From positions 1 through 6,613 of the forward strand of contig CAZTRF010000053.1 of the NCBI GenBank assembly GCA_964616495.1: 6,613 nt of DNA. Reading direction: 5' to 3'. A program made the translations under genes and the position numbers. Source of the DNA: DAOSVX01 sp964616495 (lineage in GTDB: Bacteria; Bacillota_I; Bacilli_A; RF39; UBA660). Below are positions 1-6,613 of this stretch, one piece after another. A model generated the notes under the pieces. The model did no database searches, was not told the DNA's origin, and saw only the letters and a program-made list of their open reading frames with translations. The first letter of the stretch is position 1. The number at the start of each line of letters is the position of its first letter.

Positions 1-1
1 A

Positions 2-196
2 GATTTAGATGGTGGATCTATAACTGGCAATACTCAAATAGATGTTTTAAGTGGTAATACTGTTACACTACCGGTACCTACAAAAACAGGATATGCTTTT
101 TCTAATTGGGTTATCACTTCAGGTGGAATTGATAGTGCTGTCAGTGGAAACAATTTTACAATGGGAACTGAAAATACCACGATAAAAGCAATATGG
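2..196 (+). repeat. InlB-type B-repeat, unit 1 (may be 5' truncated)
   Basis: This is a protein-level repeat within the surface protein. It contains PTKTGYAFSNW and ends NNFTMGTENTTIKAIW. Its final Trp codon (194-196) lies exactly 213 bases before the final Trp codon of unit 2. A 71-residue period is typical of B-repeats, which form beta-grasp-like modules in extracellular proteins. Confidence 0.8.
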
Positions 197-1201
197 CGGT
201 ATAAGCCAACTTTGAGCTTTGTATGGAATAATGGAAGCTCTAGTCAAACTTTTGATGAACGTTATGTTACGGGGAGTCAAGTGACGTTAATCGCTCCAAC
301 CCGCAATAATTATGTATTTGCTTATTGGACCGTATCTGGGACAGGATCTACAGTATCTGGGAACCAATTTACAATGGGTACTGCGGATACTACTTTAACT
401 GCAAATTGGGTTGTTAATCAGTCGTTTACTGTTGCCGGAGGCCCATTTATATATACAGTCGAATCGGATGGTTGGTATAGTGTAGCTTTATGGGGCGAAA
501 GTGGAGTAGCCAACGGAGGAAAAGCCGGCGGAGCCGGAGCTTATACTTATGGAGAAATTCAAATGTACAAAAATGAAGAATATTATATATACGTAATGAC
601 GGGAAGAGTCGGAGGTGGAATGTATGCATCAAGAGGTGGCGGATCCACTGATATAAGATTTGGGGGTACAACAACATATGATCGAATAATGGTATCTGCC
701 GGTGGCGGTGGTGCTAGTTATGGAAGCAAATCAAACTATGGAATTGGTGGACCTGGCGGTGGATTAAGTGGCTATAAAGGGACAGCAGTAGGAGGCAGTG
801 CCGGAGCAATAGGAACTCAAACTTCAGGAACATGGGGAACCGGTTCATCTGGAAAAGCTGTTGGTGGAGGTTCTGGATATTGGGGCGGTGGCGGAGATAC
901 TGGATCATACTATGGTGCTGGTAGTGGCGGATCGTCATATATTAGCGGTCACACTGGTTGTGTAGCAATAGCTGCAAGTGGCGCAACTACTAAAAGAACA
1001 GGAACGGGAGGAGCCACTTGTACTGAGGGAGGTGTTGATAATCTTTGTAGCGTGCATTATAGAAATAAAGTTTTTCAATATACAGTTATGATTGATGGAA
1101 AAAATTTAAGTTGGAGCAATGTAGTTGGAGCAGCTACTACCAAGCCATCAGGATCTGGAGCCATTATTACTTATATATCACAATATCCTAGACAAACCTA
1201 A
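2..1201 (+). CDS. InlB-repeat / glycine-rich domain surface protein (3' part)
   Basis: The reading frame is open from the first bases, so the start lies upstream; 399 residues and a TAA stop are visible. The ATG at 161 is not the start: it lies inside a repeat and its equivalent recurs in the next one. Residues 1-65 and 70-136 are two B-repeat units (Listeria-Bacteroides/InlB type), with the TGY.F..W core and the FTMGT.(N/D)TT ending. Residues from about 143 to 393 form a glycine-rich domain resembling Pfam Gly_rich, which is related to the glycine-rich region of the receptor kinase ALK. Marks are an aromatic beta-strand start (GWYSVALWGESG), YIYVMTG, GGGSTDIRFGG and DRIMVSAGGGG, then GGSSYISGHTGC and a closing MIDG segment. 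Three cysteines (about 320, 340, 349) are clustered. No LPXTG motif or C-terminal membrane segment is present, so any anchor must be N-terminal. I infer an extracellular role, perhaps adhesion; the ligand is unknown. Glycine codons make it visibly more G-rich than its neighbours. Confidence 0.9.
   Translation, partial: DLDGGSITGNTQIDVLSGNTVTLPVPTKTGYAFSNWVITSGGIDSAVSGNNFTMGTENTTIKAIWRYKPTLSFVWNNGSSSQTFDERYVTGSQVTLIAPTRNNYVFAYWTVSGTGSTVSGNQFTMGTADTTLTANWVVNQSFTVAGGPFIYTVESDGWYSVALWGESGVANGGKAGGAGAYTYGEIQMYKNEEYYIYVMTGRVGGGMYASRGGGSTDIRFGGTTTYDRIMVSAGGGGASYGSKSNYGIGGPGGGLSGYKGTAVGGSAGAIGTQTSGTWGTGSSGKAVGGGSGYWGGGGDTGSYYGAGSGGSSYISGHTGCVAIAASGATTKRTGTGGATCTEGGVDNLCSVHYRNKVFQYTVMIDGKNLSWSNVVGAATTKPSGSGAIITYISQYPRQT
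209..409 (+). repeat. InlB-type B-repeat, unit 2
   Basis: This is the second unit, containing PTRNNYVFAYW and ending GNQFTMGTADTTLTANW. At DNA level the clearest similarity to unit 1 is around the FTMGT codons (ATG at 161 and 374). Elsewhere the copies have diverged, so this is an old protein repeat and not a recent duplication. Confidence 0.85.
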
Positions 1202-1226
1202 AAAGTTATCCATTGATAACTTTTTT
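1200..1226 (+). terminator. Intrinsic terminator of the surface-protein gene
   Basis: A perfect inverted repeat has arms AAAAGTTATC (1201-1210) and GATAACTTTT (1215-1224) around a CATT loop, followed by a T run reaching 1226. It begins inside the TAA stop codon, so there is essentially no 3' untranslated spacer. The A-rich left arm means it could also work in the opposite direction, but no convergent gene is visible. Confidence 0.88.
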
Positions 1227-1248
1227 CTATGTATTTTTATCTATTTAA

Positions 1249-1257
1249 TGATATACT
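1249..1257 (+). promoter_or_regulatory. Putative extended -10 promoter of polC
   Basis: TGATATACT matches the extended -10 form TGnTATAAT with one mismatch. No good -35 hexamer lies 16-18 bases upstream, which fits an extended -10 promoter. Transcription would start near 1264, giving a leader of about 17 bases before the ATG at 1281. It follows the upstream terminator directly. Confidence 0.6.
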
Positions 1258-1265
1258 TTTGTTAG

Positions 1266-1270
1266 TAGGA
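1266..1270 (+). promoter_or_regulatory. Ribosome binding site of polC (decides the start)
   Basis: TAGGA ends 10 bases before ATG 1281, a workable distance, but only one base before the in-frame GTG at 1272. The site therefore favours ATG 1281 over the 3-codon-longer GTG start. Confidence 0.6.
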
Positions 1271-1280
1271 TGTGCATGGT

Positions 1281-4200
1281 ATGAAAACAGAATTGGATAG
1301 ATTTTTTGATAGTATTTCTTATAAAGATGAAGAGAATAATTTTAAAGAAACGATAGTTGATAAAGTAGTAGTGCATAAAAAAGAAAAAACTTTTGAAGTT
1401 TTTTTGAAAGCTAAAAATCCTATTAATCCTGAAGCCTTATTTGCTTTATATAAAAAATGCAAAAAGGGCATTAATAAAACTTCACCAGTTAAAGTAAAAA
1501 TTGTATATGAAAATTATAATGATGAAGCTGTTATTGAATGTTTTTCATATTTATTAAATGAGTTAGTCAAAAGAAGACCTTCTTTAAGTGGTATTGTTGA
1601 AAATAAAGTTTTAATAGAAGATAAAAAAATAATTATTGAGGTAAATTCCAAAATTGAAGAAAAATTAATTTCTGAAGAAAAGGCAAATTTACTTAATATT
1701 TTAGATAGTTTTGGTTATGAAGAAAATGATATTATGTCTAATAAAGTTGATAATCCAACTTTGTTAGAACGTAAAGAAGATGTTGTTATAGTTCAATCTC
1801 CTAAAAAAGAAGAACCAGAAACTAATGTTATTTATGGGCAAAATATTAGAAATGATAAAGAAATTACTACTTTAAATAATATTATGGGTGAAGTGGGAAA
1901 TTTAGTTTGTGAGATATTTGTCTTTGGAGCTGAATATATTGTTCGCGAAAAGATTCATTTAATTAATATAAAAATTAGTGATTTAACGGATAGTTTAAAT
2001 GCTAAAATAAAGTTCTTTCAAAAGGATTTCAACAATTCAAAAGGGGTATCTAAAAAGGTAAAAGAAGGATCTTGGTATAGGGTAGAAGGTAAAGTAGAAT
2101 ACGACCAATATATGAAAGATTTGGTTTTAGATATTAAAAATATGGAAGCAATTGACTCAAAATTTTCTAAAAGAAGTGATAATGCCACTAGTAAAAGAAT
2201 TGAATTACATGCTCATACTTGTATGAGTCAAATGGATGCTGTTGTATCAGCTAAAGCATTAGTAAAACAAGCTAAAGCTTTTGGGCATAAAGCTGTTGCT
2301 ATAACTGATCATAACTGTTTACAGGCTTATCCTGAAGCTTATGGCGAACGTGAAGGAATAAAGGTTATTTATGGGGTTGAGCTAAACGTTATTGACGATG
2401 AAGTCAATATTATTTATAATCGCAAAAATTATCACTTACTAAATGATTGTTATGTAGTTTTTGATACTGAAACAACGGGATTTAATGCTACTGGTGGAGA
2501 TCAAATGATTGAAATAGGAGCCGTGAAAATAACTAATGGTGAAATAACTGACCGTTTTGATGAATTAATTGATCCTAAAAGAGAATTACCTAAAAAGATA
2601 ACTGAATTAACAGCTATAACTGATTCTATGTTAAAAGGCAAAAGAAGCGAAGAAGAAGTTTTAAAAGATTTTATGAAATGGGTAGGAAACCTACCAATGG
2701 TTGCTCATAATGCTAAATTTGATATTTCTTTTGTTGAAAGTGGTTTTAGAAAATTTAATTTAGGAGACTTTAATAATACAGTTATTGATACTTTAGAGTT
2801 AAGCAGAATATTAAGTCCTGATCAAAGTAAGCACAACTTATCGATTTTAACTAAAAGATATGATATTACGTTTGACGAACAAGGGCATCATCGTGCTGAT
2901 TATGATGCTGAAGCTACAGCTAAAGTATTTTATAAAATGGGCCGTATTTTTGATAGTAAAAATATTGAAACTCTTGATGATTTAATTGAAAATGTAGATA
3001 TTAATGAATTATTAAAATTTAATAGACCATATCACATGACTATTTATGCTAAAGATCATAATGGCTTAAAGAATTTATTTAAAATAGTTAGTATGGCCAA
3101 TACAACTTATTTATTTAAAACTCCTAGAATTCCTCGTAGTGAAATAGTTAAGAATAAAGAAGGATTAATAATAGGCAGTGCCTGTGTTAATGGGGAAATA
3201 TTTAATGCTGCTAAAAGCAAAAGCGAAGAAGAGTTAAGAGAATTAATGAGACTCTATGATTTTATAGAGGTCAATCCTCCTAGTATTTGTGAATATTTGG
3301 TAAGTACGGGAGAATTTTCTAACAAAGAAGAACTATTTAATAATATTCGTAAAATTATTGAAATGGCTAAAATAACTAATAAAATGGTTTGTGCTACCGG
3401 CGATGTTCATCAATTAAATAAAGAAGATACCATTTATCGAGAGATAATAGTTAATCAAAAAACTCCCAATGTAGGAATGCATCCTTTATATAAACCAGGT
3501 GTAATAACTGTCCCGGCAATGTATTTTATGACTACTAATGAAATGAAAGAAGAATTTTCCTTTCTAAATGATGATGATTTAGTTGAAGAAATAGTTGTTA
3601 ATAACCCTAATACAATTGCCGATATGTTTGAAGAACAAGAAATAATTAAAGACAAATTGTATACTCCTAAAATGGAAAATTCTGATGAAATTACAAGAGA
3701 GATGGTTTGGAATAAGGCTCATGAAATGTATGGAGAAGTTTTACCACCTTTAATTGAAGATCGTCTAGAAAAAGAATTAAACGGTATTATTAACAATGGA
3801 TATTCAGTTTTATATTTGATTGCTCAAAAACTAGTTAAAAAAAGTAATGATGCTGGATATTTTGTTGGATCTCGTGGTTCGGTAGGATCAAGTTTTGTAG
3901 CTACAATGATGGATATTACCGAAGTTAATGCTCTTCCAGCACATTATTTGTGTCCTAAATGTAAAAAAAGTATTTTTGAAGTTGATGGCAAAATGTTAGC
4001 TATGGATTATAAAAGTGGGTATGATTTACCTGATAGGCTATGTGGAGAGTGTCACATTAAAATGCAAAAAGAAGGGCAAGATATGCCATTTGCAACATTT
4101 TTGGGATTTGAAGCAGAAAAGGTTCCTGACATAGACTTAAACTTTTCAGGAGAAAATCAAGCAGATGCTCATAATTATACTAAAGAATTATTTGGAGAAC

Positions 4201-5567
4201 ACAATGTTTTTAGAGCAGGAACCATTGGCACAGTAGCCTTTAAAACAGCTTATGGGTATATAAAAGGTTATATGGAAGCAAAGGGAATGTCTTTAAGAAA
4301 TATTGAAGTGGAAAGACTTGCTAATGGATTATTAGGAGTAAAAAGAACTACTGGTCAACATCCAGGAGGAATTATTGTTATTCCTGATTATATGGATGTC
4401 TTTGATTTCACTCCATATCAGTATCCAGCTGATGATCCTAATAACACTTGGTATACCACTCATTTTGATTTCCATGCTATTCATGATAATATTTTAAAAC
4501 TTGACATACTAGGTCATGATGATCCAACTATGTTAAAATATTTAAAAGATACTACGGGAGTAGATTTTATGACTATTCCTTTTGACGATAAAAAGGTTTT
4601 ATCTTTATTCACGTCTCCTAAAGCCTTAGGGGTTACTAAAGAACAAATAAATTGTAGTACTGGTACCTTAGGTATTCCTGAATTTGGGACTAATTTTGTT
4701 ATTAAAATGTTAGAAGAAACCAAACCAAAAACATTTGCTGAATTGGTTAAAATATCAGGATTATCACATGGTACTGATGTTTGGAATGGCAATGCCCGTG
4801 ATTTAATAGTTAATAACGTTATTCCATTTAAAGAAGTAATTGGTTGCCGTGATGATATTATGGTTAGTTTGATAGATTATGGAATGGCTCCTAGTCAATC
4901 TTTCAAAATATCAGAGTTTGTGCGTAAAGGTAAAGCCAGTAAAGATCCGGATAAATGGGCAGAGATGGTTTCTCAAATGAAAGAAGCTAAGATTCCTGAT
5001 TGGTTTATTGGTTCTTGTGGAAAGATAAAATATATGTTCCCTAAGGCTCATGCTACTGCTTATGTTATGATGGGATTTAGAGTGGCTTGGTATAAGGTTT
5101 ATTATCCAATTTATTATTATGCTAACTTTTTTGGAATTAGATGTAGCGACTTTGATGTAGAGGATATGATTAAAGGAGAAGCTGCTGTTAAAAAGAAAAT
5201 ATTTGAATTAAAAGAAAAGGGCTTTGCCATAGCCAATAAAGAAAAAGATTTACTAGATGTTTTAAACATTGTATTAGAAATGTTTGCTCGAGGTTTTAGT
5301 TTTAAAAATATTGATATTGAAAAATCTCATGGAACTAGGTTTATAGTTTCTGAAGATGAAAAAAGTATCTATTTACCATTTAGAGCTTTAGATGGTTTAG
5401 GAGATACTGTTGCCAATAAAATAATCGAAGAAAGCAATATAAAAGAATTTTCTAGCATTGAAGACTTTCAAGAAAGATGTAAAATTAGTAATACTACTAT
5501 TGAAAAGCTAAGAAGTCTTGGAGTATTAGATGGACTACCAGAGTCTAACCAATTAAGTTTATTTTAA
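1281..5567 (+). CDS. polC: DNA polymerase III subunit alpha, PolC type
   Basis: This is the main replicative polymerase of low-GC Gram-positives, with built-in 3'-5' proofreading. The 1428 residues match the family's usual length of about 1430-1440. In order: an N-terminal domain (1 to about 200); an OB-fold (about 200-290); a PHP domain with H310-A-H312 and T-D343-H344, split by the proofreading insertion; a DEDDh exonuclease with DTET (D395, E397), D481 in AHNAKFD, and H537/D542; the palm/fingers with GSRGSVGSS (863-871); a zinc-binding pair CPKC (891-894) and CGEC (921-924); PDIDLNFSG with catalytic D950 and D952; and the third acidic residue D1075 in LDILGHDDPT. The C-terminus ends QLSLF, the beta-clamp-binding motif. 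I chose ATG 1281 over the in-frame GTG 1272 because of Shine-Dalgarno spacing and the predicted transcription start. All catalytic residues are present and nothing suggests damage. It appears to have its own promoter. No terminator is seen before the downstream methyltransferase. Confidence 0.98.
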   Translation: MKTELDRFFDSISYKDEENNFKETIVDKVVVHKKEKTFEVFLKAKNPINPEALFALYKKCKKGINKTSPVKVKIVYENYNDEAVIECFSYLLNELVKRRPSLSGIVENKVLIEDKKIIIEVNSKIEEKLISEEKANLLNILDSFGYEENDIMSNKVDNPTLLERKEDVVIVQSPKKEEPETNVIYGQNIRNDKEITTLNNIMGEVGNLVCEIFVFGAEYIVREKIHLINIKISDLTDSLNAKIKFFQKDFNNSKGVSKKVKEGSWYRVEGKVEYDQYMKDLVLDIKNMEAIDSKFSKRSDNATSKRIELHAHTCMSQMDAVVSAKALVKQAKAFGHKAVAITDHNCLQAYPEAYGEREGIKVIYGVELNVIDDEVNIIYNRKNYHLLNDCYVVFDTETTGFNATGGDQMIEIGAVKITNGEITDRFDELIDPKRELPKKITELTAITDSMLKGKRSEEEVLKDFMKWVGNLPMVAHNAKFDISFVESGFRKFNLGDFNNTVIDTLELSRILSPDQSKHNLSILTKRYDITFDEQGHHRADYDAEATAKVFYKMGRIFDSKNIETLDDLIENVDINELLKFNRPYHMTIYAKDHNGLKNLFKIVSMANTTYLFKTPRIPRSEIVKNKEGLIIGSACVNGEIFNAAKSKSEEELRELMRLYDFIEVNPPSICEYLVSTGEFSNKEELFNNIRKIIEMAKITNKMVCATGDVHQLNKEDTIYREIIVNQKTPNVGMHPLYKPGVITVPAMYFMTTNEMKEEFSFLNDDDLVEEIVVNNPNTIADMFEEQEIIKDKLYTPKMENSDEITREMVWNKAHEMYGEVLPPLIEDRLEKELNGIINNGYSVLYLIAQKLVKKSNDAGYFVGSRGSVGSSFVATMMDITEVNALPAHYLCPKCKKSIFEVDGKMLAMDYKSGYDLPDRLCGECHIKMQKEGQDMPFATFLGFEAEKVPDIDLNFSGENQADAHNYTKELFGEHNVFRAGTIGTVAFKTAYGYIKGYMEAKGMSLRNIEVERLANGLLGVKRTTGQHPGGIIVIPDYMDVFDFTPYQYPADDPNNTWYTTHFDFHAIHDNILKLDILGHDDPTMLKYLKDTTGVDFMTIPFDDKKVLSLFTSPKALGVTKEQINCSTGTLGIPEFGTNFVIKMLEETKPKTFAELVKISGLSHGTDVWNGNARDLIVNNVIPFKEVIGCRDDIMVSLIDYGMAPSQSFKISEFVRKGKASKDPDKWAEMVSQMKEAKIPDWFIGSCGKIKYMFPKAHATAYVMMGFRVAWYKVYYPIYYYANFFGIRCSDFDVEDMIKGEAAVKKKIFELKEKGFAIANKEKDLLDVLNIVLEMFARGFSFKNIDIEKSHGTRFIVSEDEKSIYLPFRALDGLGDTVANKIIEESNIKEFSSIEDFQERCKISNTTIEKLRSLGVLDGLPESNQLSLF

Positions 5568-5602
5568 AAAAAGCAATAAATACTTATATTAAACATTATC
5601 CG

Positions 5603-5611
5603 TGATATAAT
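5603..5611 (+). promoter_or_regulatory. Putative extended -10 promoter of the methyltransferase gene
   Basis: TGATATAAT is a perfect extended -10 element (TGnTATAAT). The best-spaced -35 candidate, CTTATA at 5583-5588, is weak. Transcription would begin near 5618, leaving a leader of only about 13 bases. The Shine-Dalgarno-like AAGGGATGAG (5618-5627) would lie at the very 5' end of that leader. Confidence 0.6.
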
Positions 5612-5630
5612 TGACTAAAGGGATGAGTAT

Positions 5631-6478
5631 ATGCTAGTAAGTAGAGAATGGAAAGATTATATTTTATTAGATGCCGGTAATGGAGAAAAGCTAGAAAGTT
5701 GGAATGGGATTGTTCTAAGAAGGCCAGATCCACAAGCTATTTGGAATGCAGAAAATACTGGTTTATGGAATAAACCTGATGGATATTATCATCGTAGTGG
5801 TGAAGGTGGTGGTTATTGGGAATTTAATAAAAAATTAAAAGAATCTTGGATAGTTAGTTATAAAGATTTAACTTTTAAAGTAAGTCCGACTAATTTTAAA
5901 CATACTGGTTTATTCCCAGAACAGGCCGTTAATTGGGATTTTATGATGAATAAAATAAAACAATCAAAAAGAGATATTAAAGTTCTTAACTTATTTGCTT
6001 ATACTGGAGGAGCAACAGTTGCATGTTCCAAAGCCGGAGCTAAAGAAGTTGTTCATGTCGATGCCTCTAAAGGAATGACTGAGTGGGCAAAAGAAAATAT
6101 GAAATTATCAGAAATAGCCGATAATAAAGTCCGCTTTTTAGTAGATGATTGTTTTAAATTTGTTGAAAGAGAAATTAGAAGGGGTAATAAATATGATGCT
6201 ATTANNNNNNNNNNGGAAGAGGCCCTAATAAGGAATTATGGAAATTTGAAAATGATATTACCAAATTTATAAATGAAACTATAAAATTATTAAGTGATAA
6301 GCCTCTATTTCTTTTAATTAACTCTTATACAACAGGTATATCTAGTGTGGTATTAGAAAACATTTTAAAGAGTATAGATTTACCAAAAGGCACCATATCA
6401 TCGGGAGAAGTTGGATTACCAATATCCGATACGTATTTAATATTACCTTGTGGAATATATGCCAAATGGGAAGAGTAA
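5631..6478 (+). CDS. Class I SAM-dependent methyltransferase, RlmI/RlmK-like (interrupted by N gap)
   Basis: This is a probable RNA (likely rRNA) methyltransferase of the COG1092/Methyltrans_SAM group, in a short form without an N-terminal PUA domain. Before the gap (191 residues) one sees the family signature FKHTGLFPEQAVNWD (89-103), SAM-binding motif I VLNLFAYTGG (118-127), acidic D144 after motif II, and DD at 172-173. Sequence stops at KYDAI, where motif IV (family form IMDPPSY) should follow. After the Ns the protein resumes in a different frame at 6215 with GRGPNKELWKFE, then LFLLINSYTTG and a conserved-looking end EVGLPISD, LILPCG, KWEE, with TAA at 6476-6478. Read straight through the placeholder, the frame is wrong and ends falsely at 6272. 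About 20 missing bases would restore one protein of about 285 residues. The NSYTTG segment lacks the cysteine that m5C enzymes such as RlmI carry at this point, so the modified base is uncertain. The start at 5631 is supported by AAGGGA 7 bases upstream. Confidence 0.9.
6205..6214. other. Assembly gap (10 Ns) inside the methyltransferase gene
   Basis: Ten Ns are placed as filler. The flanking frames differ (codons start at 6204 before the gap and at 6215 after it), so the real missing length must leave remainder 2 when divided by 3. The family consensus between KYDAI and GRGP predicts 20 bases: two to finish an Ile codon and 18 for MDPPSY. Confidence 0.95.
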
Positions 6479-6502
6479 AGATAATGACAGTTATCTTTTT
6501 TT
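6477..6502 (+). terminator. Intrinsic terminator of the methyltransferase gene
   Basis: The arms AAAGATAA (6477-6484) and TTATCTTT (6491-6498) form a perfect 8-bp stem with a six-base loop, TGACAG. A seven-T run at 6496-6502 follows. The stem starts within the TAA stop codon, as in the terminator at 1200. Confidence 0.85.
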
Positions 6503-6512
6503 ATGTTATAAT
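6484..6512 (+). promoter_or_regulatory. Promoter of the prepilin-like gene, overlapping the terminator
   Basis: The -35 box ATGACA (6484-6489) matches TTGACA at five of six positions. A 17-base spacer separates it from TATAAT (6507-6512), which is preceded by TGT, giving an extended -10. Transcription would begin near 6519, about 25 bases before the GTG start. This is the best-formed promoter in the window. Its -35 box occupies most of the loop of the methyltransferase terminator. Confidence 0.75.
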
Positions 6513-6531
6513 TTAGTAATAAAAATAAAGT

Positions 6532-6537
6532 GAGGGG
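6532..6537 (+). promoter_or_regulatory. Ribosome binding site of the prepilin-like gene
   Basis: GAGGGG lies 6 bases before the GTG at 6544. The ATG at 6542 overlaps that GTG but meets TGA at its second codon, so only the GTG can serve as start. Confidence 0.8.
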
Positions 6538-6543
6538 AAACAT

Positions 6544-6613
6544 GTGAAAAAAAAGGGTTTTACCTTAATTGAAATGATTGCAACAATAGTGATAATTTCA
6601 ATAGTCAGTATTG
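6544..6613 (+). CDS. Type IV prepilin-like protein (5' part only)
   Basis: Twenty-three codons from a GTG start are visible before the window ends. The N-terminus, VKKKG then FTLIEMIATIVIISIVSI, is a class III (type IV pilin) signal: a short basic leader, Gly before the predicted cleavage site, Phe as first mature residue (the residue usually N-methylated), Glu at mature position 5, and a hydrophobic helix. A prepilin peptidase would process it, and the helix would hold the protein in the membrane or in a pilus-like filament. It could be a ComGC-type competence pseudopilin, another type II/IV pseudopilin, or one of the gut-Firmicutes proteins that carry this N-terminus in front of an unrelated extracellular domain. 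The globular part that would decide is outside the window. It has its own promoter. Confidence 0.87.
   Translation, partial: MKKKGFTLIEMIATIVIISIVSI

Noticed and set aside
161..163. ATG as start of the surface-protein gene
   Set aside because: The frame is open back to base 2 and encodes a matching B-repeat unit. This Met aligns with the Met of FTMGT in the second unit, so it is internal.
600..930. Repeated GGTGGCGG/GGAGG motifs as a possible CRISPR or tandem DNA repeat
   Set aside because: They have no constant spacing or conserved repeat unit, and they are explained by glycine codons in an open frame.
447..938. Two antisense open frames (447-677 and 714-938) opposite the glycine-rich domain
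   Set aside because: They are shadows of GGN/GCN-rich codons, giving Leu/His/Arg-rich low-complexity translations with no ribosome site or recognisable domain.
3455..4792. Antisense open frames at 3455-3655 and 4514-4792
   Set aside because: They lie entirely within conserved polC coding sequence and have no start-site context of their own.
5558..5580. Possible hairpin TTTATT/AATAAA at the end of polC
   Set aside because: It is only six A/T pairs around an 11-base loop with no following T run, so it is not a credible terminator.
6216..6272. Methyltransferase ending at TAA 6270-6272
   Set aside because: This tail arises only from the filler length of the N gap. The alternative frame after the gap gives a family-typical sequence to 6478.
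6325..6543. Antisense open frame across the end of the methyltransferase and the intergenic region
   Set aside because: It covers conserved methyltransferase codons, the terminator and the pilin promoter, and has no homology that I recognise.
6542..6547. ATG 6542 as start of the last gene
   Set aside because: It is followed directly by TGA. The overlapping GTG at 6544 opens the prepilin frame.

Overview
The window comes from an AT-rich, low-GC Gram-positive bacterium. The main evidence is a full-length PolC-type DNA polymerase III alpha subunit, which is the hallmark of Firmicutes/Bacilli and their wall-less relatives. Supporting signs are A/T-rich codon use, TAA stops, GA-rich Shine-Dalgarno sites, and a glycine-rich/InlB-repeat surface protein of the kind common in uncultured gut Bacilli. 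Tryptophan is encoded by TGG and no in-frame TGA is needed, so the standard bacterial code fits. A run of 10 Ns indicates a draft, possibly metagenome-derived, scaffold. The species cannot be named from this sequence.

Layout, all genes on the + strand: (1) 2-1201, the 3' end of a secreted or surface protein with two InlB-type B-repeats (period exactly 71 codons) followed by a C-terminal glycine-rich domain, closed by a strong intrinsic terminator. (2) 1281-5567, a complete polC with an extended -10 promoter. (3) 5631-6478, a class I SAM-dependent methyltransferase related to RlmI/RlmK. It is interrupted by the N gap at its motif IV, and the true protein continues in another frame after the gap, so a naive translation ends falsely at 6272. 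(4) 6544 to the window end, the first 23 codons of a type IV prepilin-like protein, with a promoter whose -35 box sits in the loop of the preceding terminator.

The genes look like separate transcription units with short leaders. Only polC and the methyltransferase lack a visible terminator between them, so read-through is possible there. polC and the methyltransferase are housekeeping genes. The two flanking genes are envelope or extracellular proteins. Some gut Firmicutes join a prepilin N-terminus to a glycine-rich C-terminus, so the two partial end genes could belong to one surface-protein family, but both are cut off and this is unproven. I see no CRISPR array, mobile element, tRNA, rRNA or evident new defence system. 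The window is mostly ordinary; the points of most interest are the gap reconstruction, the terminator/promoter overlap and the surface-protein pair.
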